From: Comamonas sp. BIGb0152
GTDB lineage: Bacteria; Pseudomonadota; Gammaproteobacteria; Burkholderiales; Burkholderiaceae_C
Assembly (NCBI RefSeq): GCF_024809975.1
Contig: NZ_JANUDY010000002.1
Coordinates: 558,001 to 622,000, forward strand
Length of the DNA: 64,000 bases
Reading direction: 5' to 3'
A model generated the notes under the pieces. That model was not told the DNA's origin and did not search any database. It was given only the letters and a program-made list of their open reading frames with translations. Shown here in pieces: positions 8,711-18,317 of this stretch (position 1 is the stretch's first letter; every line of letters begins with the position of its first letter). The translations under genes were made by a program, and so were the position numbers.

Positions 8711-9352
8711 ATGTTTTTTGGAATCAGCCACCTTGTCCTTCCCTGCTCCGATCTGGAAAAGGCCACACGCCTTTGGCGCGATGTCATCGGCTTTGCCCCG
8801 GCGCGCAGCGGCGAGGGCTATGTGGACATCGACACCGGCAGCGCCATGCTGCGGCTTTTGCAGGTGCCCGCAGTGGAGTCGCAGATCACCGTGCGCCTGC
8901 AGGTGGCCGATGTGGGCCAGGCCTACCAGCGCCTGCTGGCGGCAGGCAGCGCTCCGCGCTATGCGCCGATGCGCACGCCCGAACTCGAAGAAATGGCCTG
9001 CGTCAGCGATGCCGATGGCCACGCCATCGTGCTGTGGCGCGCGCTGACGGAAGACGAATGGGGCTTTGTGCCCGAGCTGCCCAAGCAAGGCGAATGGACG
9101 CCCGAGGCCGAGGAACTGCTGCAGCGCCTGCTCGCCCATGTGCCGGCCTTCTTTCGCATGCTCGCTCGGCGCAAAACCACCCGCGTGATCGAGCAGTTGG
9201 CCCAAGAGGCGCACAGCCCCGTGACCCGCGAGCTGGTCATCAAAGGCTATATCACCGCCTCGGCCAAAGTCACGCGTTTTCGCCTGGTGGAGCCGCTACG
9301 GGCCGAGGGCATCAACCCGGATGACTACCGGGCGGAGTTTGACTACGAATAA
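8711..9352 (+). CDS. VOC-domain protein with C-terminal PCP_red-like domain
   Basis: The protein has 213 residues in two parts. Residues 1-115 form a vicinal-oxygen-chelate (glyoxalase-like) module: FFGISHLVLPCSDLEKATRLWRDVIG at the start and CVSDADGHAIVLWRAL at the end. Residues from about 137 (WTPEAEELLQRL) through VPAFFRMLARRKTTRVIEQLA resemble the PCP_red domain found at the C-terminus of light-independent protochlorophyllide reductase subunit B and in small standalone proteins. The organism is not expected to be photosynthetic, so the domain's role here is unknown. The ATG at 8711 fits the VOC N-terminus; the longer frame from 8636 is unlikely. It ends at a bidirectional terminator. Confidence 0.75.
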   Translation: MFFGISHLVLPCSDLEKATRLWRDVIGFAPARSGEGYVDIDTGSAMLRLLQVPAVESQITVRLQVADVGQAYQRLLAAGSAPRYAPMRTPELEEMACVSDADGHAIVLWRALTEDEWGFVPELPKQGEWTPEAEELLQRLLAHVPAFFRMLARRKTTRVIEQLAQEAHSPVTRELVIKGYITASAKVTRFRLVEPLRAEGINPDDYRAEFDYE

Positions 9353-9397
9353 GCCAACAGCCTAGTCTGCAGCCCTGCTGAACGGGCTGCTCCATGC

Positions 9398-9426
9398 AAA
9401 AAAAGACAGCCCGGAGGCTGTCTTTT
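9398..9426. terminator. Bidirectional terminator between VOC gene and lpdA
   Basis: AAAAGACAGCC at 9401-9411 pairs with GGCTGTCTTTT at 9416-9426 around a CGGA loop, giving an 11-bp stem with A- and T-rich flanks that serves convergent genes on both strands. Confidence 0.85.
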
Positions 9427-9452
9427 GCGGTGGGGATCAAGACCTGCTGGTC

Positions 9453-11303
9453 TTACTTGCGCACCGGTGGCACATCCGTGCACGTGCCATGGGCCACTTC
9501 TGCGGCCATGCCAATGCTCTCGCCCAAGGTGGGGTGCGGGTGGATGGTCTTGCCGATGTCCACGGTGTCTGCACCCATCTCGATGGCCAGCGCGATCTCG
9601 CCGATCATGTCGCCAGCGTGCGTGCCGACCATGCCGCCGCCCAGGATCTTGCCGTGGCCATGGGCCTCGGGCGAGTCGTCGAACAGCAGCTTGGTAAAGC
9701 CTTCGTCGCGGCCGTTGGCAATGGCGCGGCCGGAGGCGGCCCAGGGGAACAAGCCCTTCTTGACCTTGATGCCTTGGGCCTTGGCCTGGTCTTCGGTCAG
9801 ACCGACCCATGCCACTTCGGGATCGGTATAGGCCACCGATGGGATCACGCGGGCGTTGAAGGCGGCTGCTGCCAGCTCCTTGTTGCCTTGCAGCTCGCCA
9901 GCGATGACTTCTGCGGCCACATGCGCTTCATGCACGGCCTTGTGTGCCAGCATGGGTTGGCCGACGATGTCGCCGATTGCGAAGATGTTGGGCACATTGG
10001 TGCGCATCTGGATGTCGACATTGATAAAGCCGCGATCCGTCACGGACACGCCAGCGGCCTCGGCGCCGATCTTCTTGCCATTGGGCGTGCGGCCCACGGC
10101 TTGCAGCACCAGGTCGTAGACCTGGGGTTCGGGCACGGTCACGCCGTCCTTGGCGGGCTCGAAGCTCACCTTGATGCCTTCGGGCGTTGCTTCGGCAGCC
10201 ACGGTCTTGGTGTTGACCATGATGTTGTCAAAGCGCGGCGCGTTCATCTTCTGCCAGACCTTGACCAGGTCACGGTCAGCGCCCTGCATCAGGCCGTCCA
10301 TCATCTCCACCACATCCAGGCGTGCGCCCAGGGTGCTGTACACCGTGCCCATTTCCAGGCCGATGATGCCGCCGCCCAGAATCAGCATGCGCTTGGGCAC
10401 GGCCTTCAGATCCAGCGCGCCGGTGGAGTCCACCACGCGCTCGTCCTTGGGCATAAAGGGCAGATGCACGGCTTGCGAGCCTGCAGCAATGATGGCCTTC
10501 TTGAACTGCACGACCTTCTTGGTGCCGGTCTGGTCCTGGCCGTCGCCCGAGGTTTCCTGCACTTCGATGTGGTTGGCGCTGACGAAGTTGCCATAGCCGC
10601 GCACGATGGTGACCTTGCGCATCTTGGCCATTTGGCCCAGGCCGCCGGTCAGCTTGCCGATGACCTTCTCTTTGTGGCCGCGCAAGGTGTCGATATTGAC
10701 CTCAGGCGCGGCGAACTTGATGCCCGCCACTTCCAGGTGCTTGACCTCGTCCATGACCGCCGCCACATGCAGCAATGCCTTCGATGGGATGCAGCCCACG
10801 TTCAGGCAGACGCCGCCCAGGGTCTTGTAGCGCTCGACCAGCACCACTTTGAGGCCCAAGTCAGCCGCGCGGAAGGCCGCCGAGTAGCCGCCTGGGCCAC
10901 CGCCGAGCACGACCACGTCGCAGTCTTCATCAACCTGGCCGCTGTAGTTGCTGGCAGCGGGGGCGGGGGCCGGCGCTGCGGCTTGCGCTGCTGGAGCAGG
11001 CGCAGCTTGTGCAGCAGCAGGTGCGGGAGACGAAGCCGCAGCTGCCGGTGCAGCGGCTGCGCCCTCTGCCGCTTCCAGCGACAGGATCACCGAGCCTTCG
11101 GCGATCTTGTCGCCGATCTTGACCTTGAGCTCTTTGACAACGCCAGCATGGCTGGCCGGGATTTCCATCGAGGCCTTGTCCGATTCGACGGTGATCAGCG
11201 ACTGGTCCTTGGCGACGGTGTCACCGGGTTGCACCAGCAGCTCGATCACGCCCACCTCGGCGAAATCACCAATGTCGGGGACTTTGATATCTACGATTGC
11301 CAT
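9453..11303 (-). CDS. lpdA: Dihydrolipoyl dehydrogenase (PDH E3) with N-terminal lipoyl domain
   Basis: The protein has 616 residues. Residues 1-80 form a lipoyl domain with the lipoylation motif [10 protein letters not shown], followed by an Ala/Pro-rich linker (about 85-115). The FAD-dependent E3 core begins with [22 protein letters not shown], the redox-active disulfide is in [15 protein letters not shown], the NAD site in [13 protein letters not shown], and the catalytic dimer-interface histidine in [10 protein letters not shown]3 with its own lipoyl domain is characteristic of the PDH operon in Neisseria and Burkholderiales. It regenerates lipoamide with NAD+ for E2. It is the third gene of aceE-aceF-lpdA, 15 nt after aceF, with GGAGA before the ATG. 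Confidence 0.97.
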   Translation of the reverse strand: MAIVDIKVPDIGDFAEVGVIELLVQPGDTVAKDQSLITVESDKASMEIPASHAGVVKELKVKIGDKIAEGSVILSLEAAEGAAAAPAAAASSPAPAAAQAAPAPAAQAAAPAPAPAASNYSGQVDEDCDVVVLGGGPGGYSAAFRAADLGLKVVLVERYKTLGGVCLNVGCIPSKALLHVAAVMDEVKHLEVAGIKFAAPEVNIDTLRGHKEKVIGKLTGGLGQMAKMRKVTIVRGYGNFVSANHIEVQETSGDGQDQTGTKKVVQFKKAIIAAGSQAVHLPFMPKDERVVDSTGALDLKAVPKRMLILGGGIIGLEMGTVYSTLGARLDVVEMMDGLMQGADRDLVKVWQKMNAPRFDNIMVNTKTVAAEATPEGIKVSFEPAKDGVTVPEPQVYDLVLQAVGRTPNGKKIGAEAAGVSVTDRGFINVDIQMRTNVPNIFAIGDIVGQPMLAHKAVHEAHVAAEVIAGELQGNKELAAAAFNARVIPSVAYTDPEVAWVGLTEDQAKAQGIKVKKGLFPWAASGRAIANGRDEGFTKLLFDDSPEAHGHGKILGGGMVGTHAGDMIGEIALAIEMGADTVDIGKTIHPHPTLGESIGMAAEVAHGTCTDVPPVRK

Positions 11304-11318
11304 AGTGTGGGTCTCCGA

Positions 11319-12989
11319 TTACAGGATGATGCGGCGGTAGTCCGCCAGCACCTGGCCCAAGTAGGCATTGAAACGTGCAGCCGATGCGCCGTCGATGACG
11401 CGGTGGTCGTACGACAGGCTCAAAGGCAGCATCAGGCGGGGCACAAACTGCTTGCCGTCCCAGACCGGCTTCATGCCGGATTTGGACAGGCCCAGGATGG
11501 CCACTTCAGGTGCGTTGACGATGGGGGTGAAGTGGGTGCCACCAATGCCGCCCAGCGACGAGATGGAGATACAGCCGCCTTGCATGTCGGCCGCGCCCAG
11601 TTTGCCATCGCGTGCTTTCTTGGCCAGCTCGCCCATTTCTGCGCTGATCTGGATGATGCCCTTCTTGTCTGCATCCTTGAGCACGGGCACCACCAGGCCG
11701 TTGGGCGTGTCAGCCGCAAAGCCGATGTTGAAGTACTGCTTGTAGACCAGGGTGTCGCCATCCAGGCTGGTGTTGAACTCAGGGAACTTCTTGAGTGCAG
11801 AGACCAGGGCCTTGATCACAAAGGCCAGCATGGTGACCTTGACGCCGCTCTTCTCGTTTTCCTTGTTGGTGGAGACGCGGAAGGCTTCGAGCTCGGTGAT
11901 GTCGGCTTCGTCGTTGTTGGTGACGTGCGGGATCATCACCCAGTTGCGGTGCAGGTTGGCGCCCGAGATCTTCTTGATGCGCGACAGATCTTTGCGCTCG
12001 ACCGTGCCGAACTTGCTGAAATCGACCTTGGGCCAGGGCAGCAGATCGAGACCAGCACCAGAGCCACCGGCAGGCGCCTTGGCCGCCTGGGCCTTGGTCT
12101 GCACGGCGCCGGCCATCACCTGCTTGGTGAAGGCTTGCACATCGTCAGCGGTGATACGGCCCTTGTTGCCCGAGCCCTTGACCTCTTCCAGCGGCACGCC
12201 CAGCTCGCGCGCAAACTTGCGCACCGATGGCGATGCATACGGCATGGCACCCGATGGGGGCACGGTGGGGTTGTGGGCGGGCACGGCAGCAGCGGGGGCG
12301 GCGGCGACGGGCGCTGCGGCTGGGGCGGCTGCACTGGTGGCGGCAGCCGCTGCAGGAGCCTGCGCGGCCGGTGCCGACACTGGTGCAGCAGCGGCGCTGC
12401 CCTCCAGAATCGCGACCAGATCGCCGACATTGATGGTGTCGCCGATCTTGACCTTGAGCTCCTTGATCACGCCAGCGGCGGGCGATGGGATCTCCATCGA
12501 AGCCTTGTCGGACTCGACGGTGAACAGCGACTGCTCTTCGGTGACGGTATCGCCCACCTTGACCAGCAGCTCAATCACGGCCACGTCCTTGAAGTCGCCG
12601 ATATCGGGGACCTTGACCTCGACCGGGCCCGAAGCTGCAGGCGCTGCTGCAGCAGCCTGGGGCGCGGGAGCAGGTGCAGGTGCAGCCGATGCGGCCGGTG
12701 CAGCAGCAGCCGCTGCCGGTGCTTGCGCAGCCGGTGCAGTAGCGGCGGCATCAGCGGCTTCCAGCTTGATGATGACCGAGCCTTCGGCAATCTTGTCGCC
12801 AATCTTGACGATGATTTCCTTGACCACGCCAGCGTGGCTGGATGGGATCTCCATCGAGGCCTTGTCGGACTCGACGGTGATCAGCGACTGGTCCTTGGTG
12901 ACGGTGTCACCGGGCTTGACGAGCAACTCGATCACGCCCACTTCTGCGAAGTCGCCAATATCGGGGACTTGAATGTCAATCAATGCCAT
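11319..12989 (-). CDS. aceF: Pyruvate dehydrogenase E2, dihydrolipoamide acetyltransferase
   Basis: The protein has 556 residues. Two lipoyl domains (about 1-75 and 120-195) each carry [11 protein letters not shown] around the modified lysine and are separated by Ala/Pro-rich linkers. A peripheral subunit-binding domain follows ([23 protein letters not shown], about 250-285), then the acyltransferase core ending in the catalytic [16 protein letters not shown]. It transfers acetyl groups to CoA at the core of the cytosolic complex. The linkers are long simple Ala-rich tracts, which makes the DNA there strongly biased. It lies between aceE (21-nt gap) and lpdA, with AGGAGA before the ATG. Confidence 0.97.
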   Translation of the reverse strand: MALIDIQVPDIGDFAEVGVIELLVKPGDTVTKDQSLITVESDKASMEIPSSHAGVVKEIIVKIGDKIAEGSVIIKLEAADAAATAPAAQAPAAAAAAPAASAAPAPAPAPQAAAAAPAASGPVEVKVPDIGDFKDVAVIELLVKVGDTVTEEQSLFTVESDKASMEIPSPAAGVIKELKVKIGDTINVGDLVAILEGSAAAAPVSAPAAQAPAAAAATSAAAPAAAPVAAAPAAAVPAHNPTVPPSGAMPYASPSVRKFARELGVPLEEVKGSGNKGRITADDVQAFTKQVMAGAVQTKAQAAKAPAGGSGAGLDLLPWPKVDFSKFGTVERKDLSRIKKISGANLHRNWVMIPHVTNNDEADITELEAFRVSTNKENEKSGVKVTMLAFVIKALVSALKKFPEFNTSLDGDTLVYKQYFNIGFAADTPNGLVVPVLKDADKKGIIQISAEMGELAKKARDGKLGAADMQGGCISISSLGGIGGTHFTPIVNAPEVAILGLSKSGMKPVWDGKQFVPRLMLPLSLSYDHRVIDGASAARFNAYLGQVLADYRRIIL

Positions 12990-13010
12990 TGTGGTGTCTC
13001 CTGGTGCAAT

Positions 13011-15716
13011 TTAGGCGTACAGCGGGTTGATCTTGTCGGCGTTGATGCCGTACTTGGCAATCGCGTCTGCGACCTTTTGTGCGGGCAGCTTGCCGTCTTC
13101 AGCCAGCGCCTTGAGAGCGGCGACCACGATGTAGTGGCGGTCGATCTCGAAGTGCTCGCGCAGCTTGCGGCGGAAGTCCGAGCGGCCAAAGCCGTCCGTA
13201 CCCAGCACCTTGTAAGTGCGGCCCGCAGGGATGAAGGGACGAATCTGCTCGGCGTAGGCCTTCATGTAATCGGTCGAGGCGATCACGGGACCGGTGCTGC
13301 CTGCCAGCTCGGCGGTCACAAACGGCACCTTGGGGGTCTCCAGCGGGTGCAGCAGGTTCCAGCGATCAGCGTCCTGGCCATCACGGGTCAGTTCGTTGAA
13401 CGATGGGCAGCTCCAGATATCGGCAGTCACGCCCCAATCGGCGGCCAGCAGCTCTTGGGCAACAAAGGATTCGCGCAGGATGGTGCCCGAGCCCAGCAGT
13501 TGCACGCGCAGCTCGCCCGCGCCACCGGCCTTGCACAAGTACATGCCCTTGAGGATCTTTTCCTCGGTGCCGGTCGTGAGGCCTGGCATGGGATAGTTCT
13601 CGTTGAGCAAGGTCAGGTAGTAGAAGATGTTTTCCTGGTTCTGCACCATGCGGCGCAGACCTTCGTGCATGATCACCGCCACTTCGTGTGCGAAGGTCGG
13701 GTCGTAGCTGATGCAGTTGGGGATGGTGCCCGCCAGGATGTGGCTGTGGCCGTCTTCGTGCTGCAGGCCTTCACCGTTCAAGGTGGTACGGCCCGAGGTG
13801 CCGCCCAGCAAGAAGCCGCGTGCCTGCAAATCGCCCGCTGCCCAGGCCAGATCGCCAATGCGCTGGAATCCGAACATCGAGTAGTAGATGTAAAACGGAA
13901 TCATGATGCGGTTGCTGTGGCTGTAGCTGGTTGCCGCAGCGATCCAGCTGGACATGCCGCCCGCTTCATTGATGCCTTCTTGCAGGATCTGACCCTTGGT
14001 GTCTTCCTTGTAGTACATCACCTGGTCTTTGTCGACGGGGGTGTACTGCTGGCCATGCGGGTTGTAGATGCCGATCTGGCGGAACAGGCCTTCCATACCG
14101 AAGGTACGTGCCTCGTCCACCAAGATAGGCACCACGCGGGGGCCGATCTCTTTGTCGCGCAGCAGCTGGGTCAGGAAACGCACATAGGCTTGCGTGGTCG
14201 AGATCTCGCGGCCTTCGGGCGTGGCTTCGAGCACCGCCTTGAAGGTGTCCAGCGGTGGCACGGTGAACTGCTCGTCGGCCTTCACGCGGCGCTTGGGCAG
14301 GTAGCCGCCCAAGGCCTTGCGGCGCTCGTGCAGGTACTTCATCTCCGGCGTGTCGTCCGCTGGCTTGTAGAAAGGCAGATCCGCGATCTGGCTGTCTGGA
14401 ATCGGGATATTGAAACGGTCGCGGAAGGCTTTGATGTCCTCGTCAGCCAGCTTCTTGGTCTGGTGGACATTGTTCTTGCCCTCGCCCACCTTGCCCATGC
14501 CAAAGCCCTTGACGGTCTTGACCAGCAGCACCGTCGGTTGACCCTGGTGGTTTTGTGCGGCATGGAACGCTGCGTAAACCTTTTGCGAGTCGTGGCCGCC
14601 GCGCTGCAGGTTCCAGATCTCGTCGTCGCTCATGTGCTCGACCATCTTCAGGGTGCGCGGATCGCGGCCGAAGAAGTTCTTGCGCACATAGGCACCGTCA
14701 TTGGCCTTGAAGGCCTGGTAGTCGCCGTCGTTGCACTCCATCATGATCTTGCGCAGCGCGCCGTCATGGTCCTTGGCCAGCAAGGCATCCCAGCCCTTGC
14801 CCCAGACCAGCTTGATCACGTTCCAGCCAGAGCCTCGGAATTCGCCTTCCAGCTCTTGGATGATCTTGCCGTTGCCACGCACCGGGCCATCGAGGCGCTG
14901 GAGGTTGCAGTTGATCACGAAGATCAGGTTGTCCAGGTTTTCACGTGCAGCCAGGCCGATGGCGCCCAGCGATTCGACTTCGTCCATTTCGCCGTCGCCG
15001 CAGAACACCCACACCTTGCGGTTTTCGGTGTTGGCAATGCCACGGGCGTGCAGGTACTTCAAAAAGCGAGCCTGGTAGATCGCCATGATGGGGCCCAGGC
15101 CCATCGAGACGGTGGGGAACTGCCAGAAATCGGGCATCAGCTTGGGGTGCGGATAGCTCGACAGGCCCTTGCCGTCCACTTCCTGGCGGAAGTTCAGCAG
15201 TTGCTCTTCGCTGATGCGGCCTTCCAGGTAGGCGCGGGCATAGATGCCGGGCGATACGTGGCCTTGGATGTAGAGGCAGTCGCCGCCGTGGTTGTCGCTC
15301 TCGGCGTGCCAGAAATGGTTGAAGCCGGCGCCAAACATGCTGGCCAACGAGGCAAAGGAGCCGATGTGGCCGCCCAGATCGCCGCCTTCGGGCGGATGAA
15401 TGCGGTTGGCCTTGACCACCATGGCCATGGCGTTCCAACGCATATAGGCGCGCAGGCGCTGTTCAATCTCCAGATTGCCTGGGCTGCGGGCTTCTTGCTC
15501 GGTCTCGATGGTGTTGACGTAGCCGGTCTTGGCAGAGAAAGGCAGATCGACGCTGTTCTGGCGCGCGTGCTCCAGCAGTTGCTCAATCAGCGAGTGGGCG
15601 TAATCTGCGCCTTCACGGTCGATCACAGCGGACAGCGCGTCCATCCATTCTCGGGTTTCTAGGTCATCGGTACGGGTGGGGCCGTTGACGGCTTTTTGTT
15701 CGGATGGTTCGGACAT
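13011..15716 (-). CDS. aceE: Pyruvate dehydrogenase E1 component, homodimeric type
   Basis: The protein has 901 residues, the normal length for homodimeric E1. The thiamine diphosphate motif is seen in FCGDGEMDEVESLGAIGLA followed by INCNLQRLDGPV; other typical stretches are GGDLGGHIGSFASLASMFG, KTVKGFGMG and GRTTLNGEGLQHEDGHSH. It decarboxylates pyruvate and acetylates E2. The ATG at 15716 is chosen because AAGGAGA stands 7 nt upstream; the frame extends 24 codons further with no start signal. It is the first gene of the operon. The 70 bp upstream is AT-richer than its surroundings and should hold the promoter; no pdhR-type regulator is adjacent. Confidence 0.97.
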   Translation of the reverse strand: MSEPSEQKAVNGPTRTDDLETREWMDALSAVIDREGADYAHSLIEQLLEHARQNSVDLPFSAKTGYVNTIETEQEARSPGNLEIEQRLRAYMRWNAMAMVVKANRIHPPEGGDLGGHIGSFASLASMFGAGFNHFWHAESDNHGGDCLYIQGHVSPGIYARAYLEGRISEEQLLNFRQEVDGKGLSSYPHPKLMPDFWQFPTVSMGLGPIMAIYQARFLKYLHARGIANTENRKVWVFCGDGEMDEVESLGAIGLAARENLDNLIFVINCNLQRLDGPVRGNGKIIQELEGEFRGSGWNVIKLVWGKGWDALLAKDHDGALRKIMMECNDGDYQAFKANDGAYVRKNFFGRDPRTLKMVEHMSDDEIWNLQRGGHDSQKVYAAFHAAQNHQGQPTVLLVKTVKGFGMGKVGEGKNNVHQTKKLADEDIKAFRDRFNIPIPDSQIADLPFYKPADDTPEMKYLHERRKALGGYLPKRRVKADEQFTVPPLDTFKAVLEATPEGREISTTQAYVRFLTQLLRDKEIGPRVVPILVDEARTFGMEGLFRQIGIYNPHGQQYTPVDKDQVMYYKEDTKGQILQEGINEAGGMSSWIAAATSYSHSNRIMIPFYIYYSMFGFQRIGDLAWAAGDLQARGFLLGGTSGRTTLNGEGLQHEDGHSHILAGTIPNCISYDPTFAHEVAVIMHEGLRRMVQNQENIFYYLTLLNENYPMPGLTTGTEEKILKGMYLCKAGGAGELRVQLLGSGTILRESFVAQELLAADWGVTADIWSCPSFNELTRDGQDADRWNLLHPLETPKVPFVTAELAGSTGPVIASTDYMKAYAEQIRPFIPAGRTYKVLGTDGFGRSDFRRKLREHFEIDRHYIVVAALKALAEDGKLPAQKVADAIAKYGINADKINPLYA

Positions 15717-16350
15717 GCTGGCGTCTCCTTCAAGTGATCTGCTATGAATGACTGTGCCAGAGTTTCTCACATTTTTTGAAGATTTCAAATAGCGGTCTTC
15801 ATTTTCACATTATGGGAAATTGCTGCAAATGCACAATGGCAGAACTGCGCTAAACGCCTGTAGCGCTGCCCTGAAGGACATCCATGTGTGCAACGCGGTC
15901 AGCGGCCGACCGCTGCATTCGACAACCGGCCGCGCCCCACCGTCCTCCATCCTAGCCTGCAGGCCAGCCTTGGCCAAAAGACCAAGCCGGTTATGGCTTG
16001 ACAAATGCCTGCAAGGCCCAACGCTCGCCCACCTTCCAACATTTGGGCCACGCTTGGCGCGGATCTGCACCAGACCACCACCCAGACCCGGCACAGAGCC
16101 CACCTGGGTGCAGCAAACAAGCAAGCACCAAGAAACAAGCAGCTAGAACGGGTGGCAAGACCCAGCAAAACAAAGGCTTGGGGTTGAGACTGGGCGTCCC
16201 CGACTGGGCGCCTCTGCCTGGGTTCCCTCGGCTAGGCGCCCCCGACTAGGCGCCCCCAACTCGGGATCAAGCGGCAAACCGTACCAGCGTATAACAAGCC
16301 CGGGGTGGCTGGCCAGGCGCCCCCGCATCCAAGCTTGTAGCAGTGGGCGC
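15717..16350. other. Gene-poor region between aceE and the RpiR-type regulator
   Basis: This is 634 bp without a convincing gene. The 60-100 bp next to aceE is AT-rich and probably holds the operon promoter. The rest includes short frames that I could not match to any family. A 14-bp tandem repeat lies at 16188-16257. A short GGGCGC/GCGCCC hairpin at 16345-16359 overlaps the stop of the regulator gene. Confidence 0.6.
16188..16257. repeat. 14-bp tandem repeat, five copies
   Basis: Five consecutive 14-bp units close to GACTGGGCGCCCCC run at 16188, 16202, 16216, 16230 and 16244. The third is the most diverged (GCCTGGGTTCCCTC); the fourth and fifth differ by one base. A further dispersed copy, GGCCAGGCGCCCCC, lies at 16311-16324. 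Confidence 0.8.
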
Positions 16351-17223
16351 TTAGCGCCCGACACCCAGAAAGTCGGCATCTGCCCGGTTCAGTTCCAGAC
16401 GATAAGCCAGGGCAATGAATAGACTCTGTGCCAGGCCAATCGTGCTGGTGAGCGAACGGAACCCAAACCTGGCGTTGTCCTGCACAAACAGGCATGCCTG
16501 CGCCAACTCTGCCAGCGGACTCAGACGGCAGTCCGTGATCGCAATGATGCGACCCCCACGCGCATGTGCATGGCGGAAAAGATCCAGTGTCTCTGCCGCG
16601 TAAGGCGGGAAGGAGACGGCCAGCAGCACATCACCCGCACGCAGGGATCGCAATTGCCCTTGCTGCATGCAGCCCATGCCATCGACCAGAAAAATCCGTT
16701 TGTCCGTGTGCTGCAATGCGTAGTCTAGATAGACGGCTACCGGAAATGAACGGCGCATGCCCAGAAGCCAGATCGACTCGGCCTCAGCCAGCAGCTCGAC
16801 GGCCTTGTCCAGATCGCTGAGTGCCAAGCTGTCCATCAAGGTATGAATTCCGTCGACACTGGCTTTCAGAAACTCCTGCGCTATATCGACGCTGGCCAAG
16901 GGCACGCCGGTTCGGATCCCATCACGAATGCGGGTTTGGTAATTGCGGTCTGGCGCCAGTTGCTCCGCAATCGCCTGGCGAAACATCTTCTGCATTTCGG
17001 CAAAACCGGAAAAGCCAAAATGTTTGGCAAAACGCACCACGGCCGAAGGCTGCACGCCGCAAGCCGTCGCCACATCCTGAATGCCTTCGAGACCCAGGTG
17101 CGCGTGGTGTGCCTCGATGTATTTGCCGATCCGCTTGAGCTGCTTGCTCAGCCCCTTGTATTCGCTCTCCAAGGCTTTGAGCAATTGCTCGACAGAGTTT
17201 GGGGAAGGGGTTGCGGTGCGCAT
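16351..17223 (-). CDS. iolR: RpiR/MurR-family transcriptional regulator, probable inositol repressor
   Basis: The protein has 290 residues. The N-terminal helix-turn-helix lies around residues 40-75 (IQDVATACGVQPSAVVRFAKHFGFSGFAEMQKMFRQ), the classic RpiR pattern, and a SIS sugar-phosphate-binding domain follows (about 115-260; IWLLGMRRSFPVAVYLDYAL, AVSFPPYAAETLDLFRHA). RpiR-type proteins control inositol catabolism in several alpha- and beta-proteobacteria, usually as repressors released by an inositol-derived phosphate. Its place beside the inositol dehydrogenases supports that role; the symbol is by context. The ATG at 17223 is chosen for domain fit; the ribosome-binding site is weak. Confidence 0.85.
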   Translation of the reverse strand: MRTATPSPNSVEQLLKALESEYKGLSKQLKRIGKYIEAHHAHLGLEGIQDVATACGVQPSAVVRFAKHFGFSGFAEMQKMFRQAIAEQLAPDRNYQTRIRDGIRTGVPLASVDIAQEFLKASVDGIHTLMDSLALSDLDKAVELLAEAESIWLLGMRRSFPVAVYLDYALQHTDKRIFLVDGMGCMQQGQLRSLRAGDVLLAVSFPPYAAETLDLFRHAHARGGRIIAITDCRLSPLAELAQACLFVQDNARFGFRSLTSTIGLAQSLFIALAYRLELNRADADFLGVGR

Positions 17224-17266
17224 GGTGTCAGGATAGCAAGGCCATTCCCCTTCTACCCTGCCCCTT

Positions 17267-18304
17267 TCAAAATATCTCGACCTGGCCACTGCGCAGTGAC
17301 CGGGTGATGGCCTGACCGATGCGCGTGGCCTCCGTGGCATCCGACAGGCTCAGGTTCAGCGCCGATTCGCCTCGGCAAGCAGAGACAAAGGCATCCATCT
17401 CGTTGAGGAACGCATCGCTGAAGCGCTCGAAAAAATCGCTGGTCGACGCATGCCGCACGCCATGGCAGTCGCTGGTGACCAGACGGTCCCGCTCGGCACC
17501 ATGGCCGATGAGCAGCTTGCCAGCGGAGCCCATGATCTCGGTCTGCGTTTCATGGCCGTGCGCGAAAGTGCGCGAGGCGTAGAACACCGCTCGCCCGCCC
17601 CCCTCGAAATCCACGATGGCCAGGCCGTTGTCGACGTCCGCATGCGCGGCAAGGCCCGTATGGATGGCGATGGTGCCGGAGGCATAGGCACGCAGCGCAC
17701 GCGGGTTGCCCAGTATCCAGCGCGCAAGATCGATGTCATGGACGCTGCAATCCATGAAAATGCCTCCGGACTGCGCCGCATAGCGCACAAAGAAGCCCGA
17801 AGGATCATTCATGTCGCAGGTCTGCGAGCGCACCAGAAAGGGCTGGCCAATGGCGCCTTGGCGTATGTGGTCATAGGCGCGGCGATAACTGGCATCAAAG
17901 CGGCGTACAAAACCCACCATGGCCACGCGGTCCGGGTGCTGGGCGGCCACGGCTTCAACGCGTTCGCAGTCCGCCACCTCCAGTGCCAATGGCTTCTCGA
18001 CAAAAACATGCTTGCCGGCCTCAAGCGCCGCAATGGTTTGTTGGGCGTGCAAAGCGGTGGGCGTGACCAGGACGATGGCGTCGACATCGGGCGCGTGGAC
18101 CATGCGGTCAAAGTCGCTCGTCACATGCTCGATGCCCAGCTGGCTGCGCGCGTCGTCGAGTTCCGAGGCAATCGGGCTGCAAGCCCAGACCAGGCGGGTG
18201 TTGCGAATGCGGTAGGCGAGGTTCTCGGCATGGCGCCGCCCCAAGCGGCCCAAACCGGCAATGCCGATGCGCAGCGGCGGTGTAGGGCAAAGGATAGGAC
18301 TCAT
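17267..18304 (-). CDS. iolG: Gfo/Idh/MocA oxidoreductase, probable inositol 2-dehydrogenase
   Basis: The protein has 345 residues with an N-terminal Rossmann fold (RIGIAGLGRLGRRHAENLAYR), the EKPLALEV motif containing the catalytic lysine, and a C-terminal substrate domain with GGIFMDCSVHDIDLARWILG, where the conserved D and H line the sugar pocket. This matches inositol or scyllo-inositol 2-dehydrogenases, which oxidise inositol to 2-inosose with NAD+. Start choice is open: ATG at 18304 or ATG at 18325, the latter overlapping the upstream gene's stop by 8 nt. It is downstream of a second family member, and one of the two probably handles a different inositol isomer (inference). Confidence 0.85.
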   Translation of the reverse strand: MSPILCPTPPLRIGIAGLGRLGRRHAENLAYRIRNTRLVWACSPIASELDDARSQLGIEHVTSDFDRMVHAPDVDAIVLVTPTALHAQQTIAALEAGKHVFVEKPLALEVADCERVEAVAAQHPDRVAMVGFVRRFDASYRRAYDHIRQGAIGQPFLVRSQTCDMNDPSGFFVRYAAQSGGIFMDCSVHDIDLARWILGNPRALRAYASGTIAIHTGLAAHADVDNGLAIVDFEGGGRAVFYASRTFAHGHETQTEIMGSAGKLLIGHGAERDRLVTSDCHGVRHASTSDFFERFSDAFLNEMDAFVSACRGESALNLSLSDATEATRIGQAITRSLRSGQVEIF

Positions 18305-18317
18305 CTTCCAGATCCAT

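Noticed and set aside
9489-15662. A 2057-codon open frame on the plus strand
   Set aside because: It lies antisense to aceE, aceF and lpdA, whose domains are unmistakable. It arises from codon bias and the Ala-rich linkers; it has a His/Gly-rich composition without domains.
15820-16146. 108-codon plus-strand frame in the aceE-iolR gap
   Set aside because: No family match, no ribosome-binding site and composition unlike neighbouring genes.
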